Positions 1 through 11,617 of a stretch of 64,000 nt of DNA are shown piece by piece. The stretch is from NCBI GenBank assembly GCA_019096065.1, contig JAGUCH010000005.1:6758001-6822000 (forward strand). Reading direction: 5' to 3'. The DNA is from Paracyclopina nana (Eukaryota; Arthropoda; Copepoda; Cyclopoida; Cyclopettidae). How positions within the stretch are numbered: the stretch's first letter is position 1; every line of letters starts with the position of its first letter. Made by a program: the position numbers and the translations under genes. A model generated the notes under the pieces. The model saw only the letters and a list, made by a program, of their open reading frames with translations, was not told where the DNA came from and ran no database searches.

Positions 1-1176
1 ATTGTCAGTGGTCCATTGCCTTGAGGGCATTCTGCCATTCACATTGAACCTTTTGATCTCTGTTTCATCAAAGTACTCAGTGCAGGCCATTTGCCTCACC
101 AGTTGTTGTCTCTTACCACTCGCCATGTTTGGCTCAGTAATTAATTGTTGTTGTTGGTCAAAACTGGAGCTGTTATCACACTGTGAGCACCGCCTTTTAC
201 ACCGACAAGTTTGCTCAGCTGCTGCTGCTGCTACTGTTGGTGGATTAACCTGTCTTCTACGCTGTTGAGGGCTACAGCTGGAATTACATTTCCACTTTTT
301 GCCTTCGCGAAACCCTTGCGAAGTTTGGTTAATCAGATTTATGACAGACTGAAAGTAGGAGAAATTGGGTTACGCACCATAGCTATCCAGCTACTTTCCA
401 GCATCACCAAGGTTACATCATCTTACATTTATACCACCTGCATAGTTAAACACGTCTAATTAGGGTCATTAGAGGACTAATCACAAATGACACTTTGTCG
501 CAAAGCATGAATGAGGGAATTTGATGTCCTCTTGGTAATCTCAAGGCATTGAAGACTGGCATTCTTTGACTCATTCCACAGTTACATTTGTTGAAAATGT
601 ACCTTGATAAAAGCATGTTACGAATGAATTGCAAATTCTGTGGAGCATCCTATATCTAACATATTAATAGCAGTTTCAGTAGGTGTAGAAAAGTTGAGAC
701 TAACCATGGCATGTGCAGACTCTTCCCATCAACTTTATTGAAACTTTTAAACCAGAGCTCTCTTCGACAAATGAAACTGTTTTGCATCTCACAAAATCCA
801 GCCACTGGGTGACTTGGATTATCTAGCACGCCAAAAATTGGCCCCTTTCAGCCAATGCGACAAAGTGTCATTAGTGATTAAGCGTTAAACGACATATAAC
901 CTTGACGATGTCATGGTATATCATACGTACTTTGTAGCTTTGAGCCAGAGGATCTAGTGGCTGTTGCCTAAGTTGTTGATGTTCCACTTGGTGGCTTTTC
1001 ACAGCAGTGATGACTGCAGACTTGTCCTCGTCATCGTCGAAGACATTGTCCTCAATGATGTCATCGATGAAGACTGCAGTGGAGTCGTCCTCAACAATGT
1101 CTGGCTTGAAGATGGAACTGGACACATCGGCTGTGGTAGAGCAATCCTCTGCTATGAATTGGGCCATTTTCACCAT
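1..1176 (-). CDS. Unrecognised gene, first two exons, runs off the left edge
   Basis: Two exons: 1176..931 (82 codons, ATG at 1176 or 1167) and 348..1 (116 codons, open to the window edge). The donor is AAA|GTACGT and the acceptor CTTTCAG|TCTGTC; both are phase 0, so the frame closes. The N-terminal exon is very acidic (runs of D/E). The second exon holds a Cys-rich stretch with the pattern C-x3-C near its start, then C-x-C-x3-C-x2-C (residues TCRCKRRCSQC) after an alanine run, then a glutamine run. The Cys pattern recalls CXC/tesmin-type zinc-binding modules, but spacing and length do not match well enough to name a family. A nuclear, metal-binding protein is possible. The 3' end is outside the window. 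Confidence 0.5.
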
Positions 1177-4100
1177 TTATTGGGGAAATAACAGCAGGAC
1201 AAAGAGGGAAAAGGGGGGAAAATGGGACAGTGTGGAAAAGTACCATTGAGGGTATATGTTGGTGTACTGAAAATTGCCACACCTACGTTATTACAGTAGT
1301 ATTCTGTACATGGTGTAGCCATGCTTTGATGACAGTATATTTGAGCCGATCATATACCAGTATACCAACAGTTTGAATAGTATACCACCTGCCTACTCCA
1401 TCATTATGATTATATTAAGATGCAGTGATGGCAGATACCCAGCTTTCACCCTAATTACTTACTTCAACATCTGTCATGACCATAATGTTATCAAGATACC
1501 AAATTGGTATACATGGTATACTACCAAAGTTGGCAGCTATAACTTTTCTTACACATACAGATAAATGATGAGAGATGGCTAATTACATTAATGATGCTGA
1601 GCCGCTGGGCTTCTACAAAATGTAATCTTGCAGCTGCTGCAAGCAGAGTGCCAGTTTTATATACCATGTTATAAATGTATACCAGCTCTAGACATCAAAG
1701 GGATATAGAAGATGACGACAGCGGAGTACAGTGCAAAATATAGCAGGAAATTACACGCTCTAACTTTGCTTTTGTCTAAAGCTACATAGTATGCTACTAG
1801 AAAAGATGGAGTGTACCAATGGTGTATTATTGTACCAAGCTACGTTTGGTACATATATACCATACAGTTGCAATTTTTTCTCTCAATAAGTTGTATGATA
1901 TCACTTTGCACACTGGTATATGCAGCAACTATGAAATTGTAGTACTATTTCCATTTCTGATGATGGTATTTCTCCATAATGGCCGGAAATTGGTATATCA
2001 AATATACCCACTATGATATTTGGTTCTGTAAGAGGATTTGCACCAAAATCCTCATTGCAACATAATTTTGTTTCGAAAAAGGCAAAATGAGGTGTATACT
2101 TTTATCTTATTAATGCTCTTTGGTAAACCATCATGCAAAGTAAAAGTCTTTTTTACCATTACGTTAATAATGTAATTGGCCTAATTGCGCAAGAAAAATA
2201 CCGAACTCGGTACACTGCACCTTAAAATATGGGAATAATGAAAAAATATACGACTGAGGGTATTAATTGGTAATCCCCAATGAAGAAAGGGATGAAGTAA
2301 ATCCACCACCTCATGCTGGTATAGTAATAAGATACCAGGTATAATCTGGAATTGTTTTTCCTAGCAGTTGTTGTTGTTTTATGCCACCTCAGAGTCGATA
2401 TACCAAAGCTGAATGAAGGTTACATGCAATACCATTGATAACAACAGGCAGTCACATTTTCAGATTTTATACTCCAAGTTAAATACCAAATGAGTAGCTT
2501 CATGTGAAAGATTAATTAATCCCGGTTATCTCTATCCAACTTTGCATTAGTGATAAATAGTATACCATGAGACACATTTTAGAGGAGGATAAACTTTGGC
2601 TGGCTTAAATACTAGCTACGTCTGCTAGTATAGCCTATAACTCATCATTAGCGGTATGCTCTCGCAGGAAGAAGCAAATTTTGATGCCCTAAAGGAATTA
2701 TGAATCATGATCAGATCATGATAAATGAACTGATGATATATACCACGAATCTCTCATAAAACTTTGAGATGTGGAAGATGATGGTATATATGGATTATTT
2801 AGACCAGAGATGAGAGAAGCTTAATTGGTGGTATAGCATTGCTAATATGCCATTCCTCCAACTATAGGGTGTGCACTTGCCAATTGATCAATGCTATACC
2901 AATGTATACCAGTTATACAAACTGCATGAATGTTAACCCAAAAATTTCAATATCAGTATACCGGTATATGAAAGTCATCATGCTTGCCAATTAGGTAGAC
3001 AACATGTATAGGTAAAGAATGCATAAGAATGGGTGCTTACCTTGGAATATGACCAGTTATACTTGGTATATCTTGGTATCCCGGTTTTCAACCTGAAACT
3101 GTGAACTCGTCTCTAAAGCTCTCGCAATGTTATACCAGCAGTATACCAAGCGAGCGAGAGAGAGAGTTACTCTCTGTCTGTTTAGTATACCATGGTATAC
3201 TGCTAGTATACCACCGCTCTCGCTTCAACATCGCGAGGCCACACGGCCTCGCAGCAGCCTCTTTCGCTCCAGAGAGCCTGCTTACCTTCATTTCTACACC
3301 TTTTTTAAAGTCGTCATCATGGTATCCTAAGGATATACCAGGTTTTTGAGCTATGAAATGTAGGTGAAGATACCGTAAACGCACTCTTGAGAACAATTAA
3401 TGGAAAATTTTTTTGTTAATCCCGCTTAAAATTAAGACCTCTTGACATTAAGCCATCATAAACTGAAAATTGCTTAAAATTTAGTGACTGTTGACTGGTA
3501 CGAATTTTAATATATCGACTGTGAGCAATCAATGTAAATACACGCGTGTAAGCAGTATTTTTGAAGTGAAGCATTGAGTTACGGTAGCTGCCAATCAAAT
3601 ACATCGGAAATCCCCAGATACTCATCAACATCTTCCGTAATCGCATTATGCGAGCGGTATTGTCAATTGAATACTGCTCACACCATTCACGAAGAAAAAT
3701 CTACATTTGTTGTTTGCTTTTTTCTCTCAAACGTATTCACCGGCATTATCTGTAATCTGCTTACTTTTGTCATCAAGTTTTGTTGTGCAACAAGAGCAAC
3801 TTCTTGTAAGGTTTTTAAGGTGTCCTATCTAATGTAACCTAGTTATACCAGGAAAAAAGCAAGAGTTGACTCTCATCACTCTTTTGTTTGATTAGCTAAA
3901 AATCCAAGAAAAAAGTTTGCTCAATTTTCTGGGGATTTCAAGTCTGTTATAACCGTGCAAAGATCTTTGGTAAATCAAATGTACCCTCGCAAAATGAGGC
4001 AAAAACGAGGAAAATCTCAGTTTATAATCTATCAACTAAAAATCCACGAAATCACTTTAAACGTCTACATAATTCAGATTTTTAACTATTCTTGGTACCA

Positions 4101-4724
4101 GAGGAAAAAGATGAAAATAATGGTATCTTCAAATTAGTTCAATGGAACACAAAATCAATAAAGATCAAGAGTTGATACCAATAAAGATCGACTAAATTCA
4201 ATTATGGCCTATAGTATTCAATTATGCAAAAACTTGCCCATAATTACGTTAGTCCTGAGAGCTGAAAATAGATGGCGCTTTAGCTAGCCTAAACTCAAAG
4301 CTTTCTTTTGTCAACAGTGCCACCTAGCGGTGAACTAGGGAAGGTGAGATTTGCTCAACTCAAATGCATCATAAGGTACACAAAAATATGCTAAGACATA
4401 ATCTAATAATACCTTCCTATTGTGTCGCAACGCTCACATACCATCTCTATTTTGTGGTGGTTATTCAAGCATAACTGTGTACCTCATAACTAGTTTATAT
4501 ACCAACTAGCTGTGTTTTGCTATACACATATAAGTACAGAGTTATAAAACGGCATAAAAGGTACAAATCTTCACAATGCATCGCAAAGCTTTGTTAATCC
4601 ATAGTCGTAAAAATTGGAATATCCTCTCATTCATTTTCTTAATACGAATCAAATATGGTAAAATGGCATCATTTCAAGGCAGTATAGAATGGTTTATAAG
4701 GTTTAAAATTACATGTAAAACTAA

Positions 4725-4946
4725 GGCCTGGTTCACCTGCGATATTATGATCAAAATATCGAGCGATATTATGCTGATATTTGCAAATATGAGGTACTTC
4801 CAAAATCATTTTTCAGATTTTTTCTTCGGATTCGGTCTTTTGGTACCAAAAGCCATCCTACTACAGTATCTAAATTCTCAGTGTCTCAGTATTTCGCTCT
4901 GATATTTTGACAAAATATCAGATATTATAAGCAGGTGAACCATGCC
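4725..4946. mobile_element. 222-bp non-autonomous TIR element (PIF/Harbinger-like MITE), copy 1
   Basis: The ends are inverted repeats: left GGCCTGGTTCACCTGC and right, read in complement, GGCATGGTTCACCTGC (15 of 16 identical). The element is flanked on both sides by TAA (4722-4724 and 4947-4949), fitting a 3-bp target duplication. The interior has the words GATATTATG and TGATATTTGCAAATAT, also found in copy 2 at 10011-10224. There is no coding capacity. A TIR with a TAA/TTA target duplication is typical of PIF/Harbinger MITEs; the superfamily assignment is inference. Confidence 0.8.
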
Positions 4947-5180
4947 TAAGTGTGTCCAAAGTTTTAGCAAATACCTTCCATATATTGTACATAGTAAATG
5001 GTTTAACTTTTAGGTGGTATAAATTGGTACACACAGCATGTCAAAAGTACATAAAAGAGCTTGTTAAATCAATTGTTAAGATAATTGGTTTACTCTCATT
5101 AAATCTTATTCGAAATGCCAACAAAATGGAAATATGTGGTATAACATGGCATTATTAAAGGGTGGTATAAATTGACTTAC

Positions 5181-5461
5181 GTGTAACGGTTTGGTCTAAC
5201 ACGTGCGAAAGTCCCAAGGTGATACCAACCATGATTGCAGCGAGGAATGTCATGGTTAACCCAATACAGGATATAACCAATACCAGCCGTTTTCGCTCCT
5301 TTTCAGGTGGTACCACAAAGTCCTCAAAGTCTTCAGTGTCAGTTATGTCCTTGTCGGCCTTCAGCATCTCGGCCACGGCCTCGAGGTCGCCCGAGGCTGC
5401 GTAGGCCGCGACGGCCTCAGAACAGCGTCGACTTGTGGTTGGGTATAAACTGCTACGTCGA
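5181..5461 (-). CDS. Exon of a single-pass membrane protein (module 2, TM exon)
   Basis: GC-rich open exon of 93 codons between a possible acceptor (CTCAAG|T, 5461) and a strong donor (C|GTAAGT at 5181); an alternative acceptor lies slightly upstream at CAACAG/CAGCAG. It encodes a Ser/Arg-rich and acidic cytoplasmic part, then KERKR, then one hydrophobic helix (LVLVISCIGLTMTFLAAIMV) and the start of an ectodomain. The helix, the preceding basic residues and the phase-1 donor match the exon at 16310-16437, so the two look related. The exon at 11618-11975 ends in phase 2 and could splice here (this start has one leading base). Type II topology is inferred. I do not recognise the family. A small candidate next exon (about 3290-3330, TTAG|GA...AAG|GTAAGC) fits the phase but is weak. 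Confidence 0.45.
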
Positions 5462-7540
5462 CTTGAGCCAGGCGTTGAGTTGTCTGCTGTTGCATGGTAT
5501 ACCCCAAAAGTTATAGCCATGAGAAGTACCACTTTTCTTGTGGTATATACGCCACTACATCAAGTTTGGCCCGCTTGGTATATGGCAAGATTGCCCTACA
5601 GGGTATATACCCTTTTATTGACCATTTCAGCATACACTGCAACTTTCAGCTAGATTACGCTCCTTATCTGGTAGAACGGGTATACTACTGGTATAAATGT
5701 GCCAGAACACTATGATGGTATATTTTTGCAAAGCCGAAAATATAGCTAATAGGTATTTTTCCCATAATTTCGGTGACCTGACTTTGAAAGGTAGCAATAA
5801 AAAGTAAATAATTTTTATGATTTAAATTGGTATTTCTTTGTTGGTATTTATTTATACCTTGCTGTTAGAATTATGAAATATGGCTCTTATGCACGCCAAA
5901 AAGTATCAAACATGAGCGCGGTATATATCTCCATGAATATGCAATCTTGTGCTCTGATATACCTTGGTATGCTGCCTATTTTACAAGTGGTATTTTTCTC
6001 TTGTGAATACACGATGATTTGCAGGTGTGCACAGTGTACCAGAAAAGTTTTGGTGGTCATGACTTTGTAACTAAAGACCACCGCGCGCCAAGTTTACCTC
6101 CGTGGTATGGAAAGTTTCTAATGGCGGGAAAAGTTTCGGTCAGAGTAGTGTATGTATGCAGAAGAAGCATATACCAAAATATACCATCAAGCAGAGATCC
6201 TTGACACACACACACAAGTTCTAGATGCATTTGAATTATTAATAACACGAAGAAGTGACATGGTTAAACACTTGGTATGTTTTTGGTACTTTATCACCTT
6301 CAAATAAAGTCACAGGTGATACTCACGAGTTAAGGATACTGTATAACCTGAATATTGCCATAATTTTCTTGGCTCAAACTCAAAAAAAAGTTGATATGGC
6401 TGACAACATATGGGAAAATGGGTTGAAAGTCTCCCGAGAGATTTGTGTTCTTTGAGTCCATGATGGATGGAACTGGGATAGGTTCATTGGGGCATCATTT
6501 TCACTCTATGGTAGAATGTTAGACACGGCAAAACAATCTTGGGAGTAAACCAAGACAAATGGTTCACTTTGTTGCTCTGAGAAAGCTGTCTAACTCCCGT
6601 ACTTCTCCTCATGGCGACAAATGTTTTGCAAACAAAAGCTGGTGGAATTTCATCATCTGCTGAGCCCCTAACACTCGCTGAGCCCTGAGCTGAGAAAAGT
6701 ATTTAGCTCGTCAGCGACCGTAGATCCAATTATTCTATGGCTGCTCATTGGTGTAATTACATTTGCATCTCCCTGACATGTTATAGTACAACCGTAGACG
6801 AGTGCTGCGCACCACAATTTTCATACTACTGAAACATGTTACTGTGTTTTCCCAAAAATTCTTTAAGTGGCGCCTCTTGAGAAAACCGTTAAAATCTGTC
6901 TAGACTGACTGGCGCCCAGTTTTTGTTGGTGCAAATTGGATGGATTCACTAAAGCGAATAAAAGAAAGCAATTTGGGGTGAAAGGCGTGAAGGAAAGGCC
7001 ACAAACGAAATCACTCTTCTTTTTCCAGTAAATACTCAGCCAAAGTTGGGCTAAAAATTACGCTCAGAGAGCGGAGGAAAGTAAAGAGAGAAGATAAAAA
7101 AGTGTCTTTCAACTTCAAATTGAATTTAGTCAGTTGGTTGTTGAGAGCCCCAGGGAAATCATTTCAGCTCTGGAACAAAAATGAGGAGATAAAAGGCCCT
7201 TTTTGAAACTTTTCATGTTTCTCATGAATGATGGAGCAAATGTTGACTTTTAAACCAGAGAAAAAGCCACCTAATCAAACTTTGTTCAAGCAAAAGCTTG
7301 AGCAGCTAGAAAAGATTTAAAATTGGGCAAAACCCAAGCAAAACTTTTCACGCACGAACGAAGCGAGTGCGTTAAAAAACAAAATTGATGACCTAAGTTA
7401 TTACCTTAAACATTAACGTGACATTAGTTAAACTAATACTGAACTAAACCAAGTCCCTTTTCCAATTTTCATGCAATTCCCCTTAAAGCCAATTTTAATG
7501 AGATAGAACTCTGTGGATTTCCCCAATAATAAAGTTTTGT

Positions 7541-7820
7541 TCATAGGCTATAACTTTTGTGACCATGCGACGTTCTTTTTAATGGAGGAAGCAGGATTGG
7601 AACCTCGCCCTGGTGACTAAGAGCCCGCGTAATTCTGCCCTGGTTGGGCAGCTCCAGGCGCTCCGCGCCTTGTTGGCTGTGCGCGCGGAAAATGCGCGGC
7701 ATCTCCGAGCCCGCGCGCCGAAATTGCAGGTTTTCCGGCGTGTCAAGAAACTCCGCCACAGCTGACTTCCGCCGTAGCTGGTTATTCCGAACCTGAAGCT
7801 CGCGCTTCCACTCACCCAAC
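7541..7820 (-). CDS. Possible 3'-terminal exon, GC-rich
   Basis: An abrupt GC-rich island in AT-rich DNA. It starts after a reasonable acceptor (CTCGTTCAG|G, 7820), stays open with one leading base for about 92 codons and ends in TGA. The peptide is rich in E, R, Q and L with heptad-like spacing (WKRELQVRNNQLRRKS), suggesting a helical or coiled segment, and has no known domain. The start phase would fit the upstream exon at 11618-11975 (phase-2 end), so it could be an alternative last exon. A second frame is also open, and the stretch GGTTCCAATCC resembles a tRNA B box, so a decayed SINE is an alternative explanation. Confidence 0.25.
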
Positions 7821-7849
7821 CTGAACGAGTTAAACACTTCTTGAATTCT

Positions 7850-8350
7850 ATTAGACTTGGTAACTTATGAGACTTGGTAACTCATGAGACTTGATAACTC
7901 ATGAGACTTGGTAGCTTATGAGACCTTGTAACTTATGAAAATTTGTAACTTATGAGGCTCGGTAACATATGAGACTTGGTAGCTTAATTATGAGACCTTG
8001 AAACTAGCGACTGTGTCATGTATGAGACTGTGAAGTATATGAGACTTGATAAAATATGAGGCTTGGTAGCATAGGAGATTTGGTAACTTATGATTATTAA
8101 AAACTTATGAGACTATGTAAGGTATGAGCATTTGTAAGCTATGAGGCTTTGTAAGTTATGAGACTTTGCCGGTTACAAGACTTCGTTTTAATGACACTTT
8201 TTTGCTCATGAGTTATTTCAACTGAAAAGATGGCAGCTTTTAAGACTTTGTAACTAGACTAGAAACCTGCTCGACTTAGTGAAGCTTAAAAGACTTTGTA
8301 GCAGATATGAGACTTTGCACCAAATGAGACTTTGAATCTTAACTCCTGTA
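7850..8350. repeat. Degenerate tandem array, unit about 18-20 nt (ATGAGACTTGGTAACTT)
   Basis: Roughly two dozen imperfect units of the form ATGAGACTTGGTAACTT or variants (ACTTTG, CCTTGTAAC) follow each other with irregular spacing. Decay increases toward 8350. No coding potential is seen. Confidence 0.75.
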
Positions 8351-8744
8351 AGATTTTGCATTTTCTGACAATATACCCGTAGATACTTTTCTACTTCTGA
8401 GATCTTCTAACCACAGAAACAATATGCATTGCTGAGACCGTCAGCTAAGATATAGCTAAGATCATTTGAGAAAAATTAAGATCCTCCACGGACTTGCGAC
8501 TTTGCCAGTAGCCTTCACCTCGAAACTGAAATTGAGTTTTCCGAGCATATTCCAACTATGGTAATTTTATTTGCTGTGGATCGAGGAGCCATCAAAGGCC
8601 CTCAACCTTCTATGGTTTGATTTGCATCTCAAGACCTTTTAGCTCCCGAATAAGTTGACAGTTCAAATGACAAATTAAAAGACATCTGACCTCTCATTTT
8701 TCCTCAAAGGAATTCAGAGCAAAGCTAAGCAAGTCATTTTTGAA

Positions 8745-9470
8745 GCTAATAGGCCGATTTCAAATAATCGAAGCCAATCTAAGGCAAGCTAAGCTAGGCT
8801 CTTTGAAGGCTAATATCTCAGCAAATACTGATTGTATTGGCACCAAAATTGGTACGGTTCATCAAAATGTCAACCTACAGCTGTGTTTCCAATTTAAGTT
8901 CCGAGGCCGTATAGTCGAGGCCATTTTATAACCAAAGCTAAGCATCTAGCTTGTCTTTTTGGGCAGGGAAAGTCAGCCAATAGGCCGATTTCATATAAGC
9001 AAGCTCAAATAAGCAAGGTACTTTGGAGGCTTATAGCTCAGCAACTACTGAATCGATTGGCACATATGATAAGGCCGATTTCATATATTATCGAAGCCAG
9101 GCTAAGGCAAGCTAAGCTAGGTTCTTTGGAGGCTTATAGCTCAGCAAATACTGAATGTTTTGGCACCAAATTTGGTATGGTTCATCAAAATGTCAACATA
9201 CAGCTGTGTTTCCAATTTGGTTAAGTTCCGAGGCCGTATAGTTGAGGCCATTTTATAAGCAAAGCTACCTAGCTTGTCTTTTTGGGCAGGTAAAGTCAGC
9301 CTATGGAGGGGATCATCAGATCCAGTTGAAATTTGGCATGGTAGCTTATTATGCTCTTCTAATGAATCCTACCAAATTTGGTGCCAATCGATTCAGTAGT
9401 TACTGAGTTATGAGCCTCCAAAGAACCTAGCTTAGCTTTCCTTAGCTTGGCTTCGATTATAGTTACTACA
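8745..9470. repeat. Dispersed repeat family, several adjacent copies in both orientations
   Basis: Two long direct copies, about 8748-8975 and 9068-9303, share the order GGCCGATTTCA, AAGGCAAGCTAAGCTAGG, CTCAGCAAATACTGA, TTGGCACCAAA, TTCATCAAAATGTCAAC and GAGGCCATTTTATAA. A shorter copy lies at 8978-9060 and an inverted piece at about 9340-9460 (CCAAATTTGGTGCCAATCG ... GAACCTAGCTTAGC). Related fragments occur at 11212-11500, 14020-14110 and 24905-25190. There is no ORF of note; it is probably a non-autonomous element whose ends I cannot define. Confidence 0.75.
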
Positions 9471-9673
9471 CTAACCCAAAATTTGGCTAGTTTCATAGAT
9501 ATGACATTTCAAATATCTTAGCTAAATTTGGATGAGATGCTAATGTGCTGACTTTTAGATTTTGTGAAAATATAGCTTCTTGGATAACAAGCTAGTATTT
9601 TAGTGAAGTTGCAAGCTAAAGCAGCTTGTAGACTAAAAAGCCCGTTCACAAATTTTTCTAGCTAGGCACGTAC

Positions 9674-11205
9674 CCCCACAGGAATTTCCCAGATTGGTAA
9701 TGTTCAAATCTTACCTTAATCTCTCATTTTTGCATTATGGGCAGATAATGTATGGATAATAACAATTATCTGGATAGTTACCATACGTTGATTTAATGAG
9801 CGAAATGTCCCATTATTTTTGTCAATTATCCCCATAGTTATTGTCAATAAATTAATGGGCATTAGTAAATTGGTTATTAAGATTTGAATAATGGAATTTT
9901 TTTTCTTTTTCTAGAGCCTCAATGATAGAAGTTTAACAACAATTTGTTATTCTACTGGTGATGTAGCATTATTCCATAATATTGTTATTATGTAAAACTA
10001 AAAGAACTTAGGCCCTGTTCACCTGCAATATTATCAGCAAAATAACGTGCGATATTATGCTGATATTTGCAAATATCCGGTATTTCTGAAATCATTTTTC
10101 AGATTTGGATTTTGGAATCGATATATTGGAACCAAAAGCCATTCTACTCCAATAATAAAATTCTCAGTATTTCTTTTCAATATTTTGCCAAAATAACGGC
10201 TATAATAAGCACATGAACATGCCCTTACAATTATCATTTTTTGTCTTAACGTCACAATGCTATGTATTATTATTATTCTTTGCATGTGATTAATTTGCTC
10301 ATTAATCTCTGCTTAATTATTCATTATAAACTCCTTTTTATCAGTATTTTATGCAAATTTTTTAGCTTTACTTAGTAAGTTGTTAAAAGATGGCTCTGCT
10401 TACAAATCAATTATTGGTGAAACTTTTCTTGTAAATAACTTCTGATTGCTTAAAGATTCTGAAAAAAATTACAAATAACAATTAACCAGAATTACATTAG
10501 CAATGAATTGAGAATAATGTATGATTCTAATTTTTAATAAATAAATGAAATTTAGACAAAAAATCAAGTGTAAATGTTGACAGGTTTCTAAGGCTTAAAT
10601 TGACTTGCAGTAAAAGTCAATGACATTGAATGAGTCTTTGGCTGACAATCATATGCAAAGCAAATTGAATCTATGCTAATTAAGCTTGAGCTGTAGCTGA
10701 AACATGTTGTTATTGATAGAGATCAATGATTGTTGTAAATCTTGAATAATCAATTTATTAATCTTTAACATAGGCAATTATAATGTCAATTAGACAATTA
10801 ATTTATGAGAATATATACTTTAAATTCATGCATTATAATCTTACAGCAATGGAAACAAACATGGCTGTTACACATTTTTAATTAGAAATAATGTCCATTA
10901 TAATCCAATTATTCATTAGATGTAATGGTGCCATCTTACACTGCTTATCTAAAAATAATGCATAATTATAATGAATATATAATGGCCAAATAATGTGCAC
11001 TAATCACAAATTATAATTAGAAAAATAATTGACATTAGCTGGATGTTAACTGTACATAAGAGTTTTCATGATGAAAATATCGCTCATTAAAATCCCCATT
11101 TAACCTTACAGTAGGCGTTACGGCATTTGAAGCAAAATACGTAGGATTAATGACCATTATTAAGGGGTTAATCTAACATTATCTGACTTCAAAATTCCTG
11201 TGGGG
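9674..11205. mobile_element. 1.5-kb AT-rich element with 14-bp perfect terminal inverted repeats
   Basis: The left end CCCCACAGGAATTT (9674-9687) is perfectly repeated in complement at the right end (11192-11205). Similarity continues imperfectly inward (TAATGTT..AGATT-type words on both sides), suggesting longer decayed TIRs. The ~1.5-kb interior is strongly AT-rich, full of ATTAAT/TAATTA words, without a transposase ORF. No convincing target duplication is visible, so the superfamily is open. The element at 10011-10224 is inserted inside it and is therefore younger. Confidence 0.65.
10011..10224. mobile_element. 214-bp TIR element (PIF/Harbinger-like MITE), copy 2, nested
   Basis: Same family as 4725-4946: left end GGCCCTGTTCACCTGC, right end in complement GGGCATGTTCATGTGC, flanked by TTA at 10008-10010 and 10225-10227. 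The interior shares GATATTATGCTGATATTTGC and the TTTTCAGATT segment with copy 1. The ends are more diverged than in copy 1. It lies within the 9674-11205 element. Confidence 0.75.
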
Positions 11206-11209
11206 ACAA

Positions 11210-11560
11210 TGTTAAGCAAGGCTTTTTGGAGGCGCATATCTCAACAACTACTGAGCCGATCGGCACCAAACTTGGTAGGATTCGTAAGTAGACCCTAATA
11301 ATTAATAGTTCATTAGTTCAATAGCCAAAATTCAACCGGACTGAAGGCTAATTAGTAGAGGCCATTTAAAACGGCCTCCAGTTGGGGGCCTCGGATCTCA
11401 ATCAAATTTGGCGCAAAGCCATAGATAGTCTCACTGAAGAATCCTACCAAGCTTGGTTCCAATCAGTAATTGCTGAGGTATCAAAGAGCTTTGCTTTACT
11501 TCATAGAGCTTTGCTTAACTAACATGAGAACGGGCTATAAGCTCACATCCTCTGTATTGC
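11210..11560. repeat. Two further fragments of the dispersed AAGCTAAGC-type repeat
   Basis: The stretch 11212-11400 carries AAGCAAGGCTTTTTGGAGG, CTCAACAACTACTGAGCCG and GGCACCAAACTTGGTAGG. From about 11440 the complement order appears (CCTACCAAGCTTGGTTCCAATC ... GCTTTGCTTAACT). The two halves form an inverted pair beside the right end of the 1.5-kb TIR element. No gene is seen here. Confidence 0.6.
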
Positions 11561-11617
11561 TTAGCTTAGCTTTGCTCTGCTTTGCTAATTGACTTGATGA
11601 GATCTAGCTTTGCGTAC

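Larger units (their letters stand above)
1250..6330. repeat. Zone dense in GGTATA/TATACC words
   Basis: The hexamer GGTATA and its complement TATACC occur dozens of times in this ~5-kb stretch, often as palindromic or paired forms such as GGTATACC and TATACCAGTATACC. The copies are not in a fixed-period array; they are scattered among otherwise non-repetitive AT-rich DNA in both orientations. Apart from the TIR element at 4725-4946 and the exon at 5181-5461 I see no gene in 1177-7540. The same words reappear at 14870-16260 and 23060-23290 but are almost absent from 25 kb onward. Confidence 0.75.

Noticed and set aside
3130-3396. 88-codon minus-strand ORF with a GC-rich palindrome (GCGAGGCC..GGCCTCGC)
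   Set aside because: Lies in the GGTATA zone and has no family similarity; only a tiny part could be an exon.
7560-7830. tRNA-like B box (GGTTCCAATCC) suggesting a SINE
   Set aside because: No A box at the right distance, no foldable tRNA stem and no second copy in the window; kept only as an alternative to the weak exon call.
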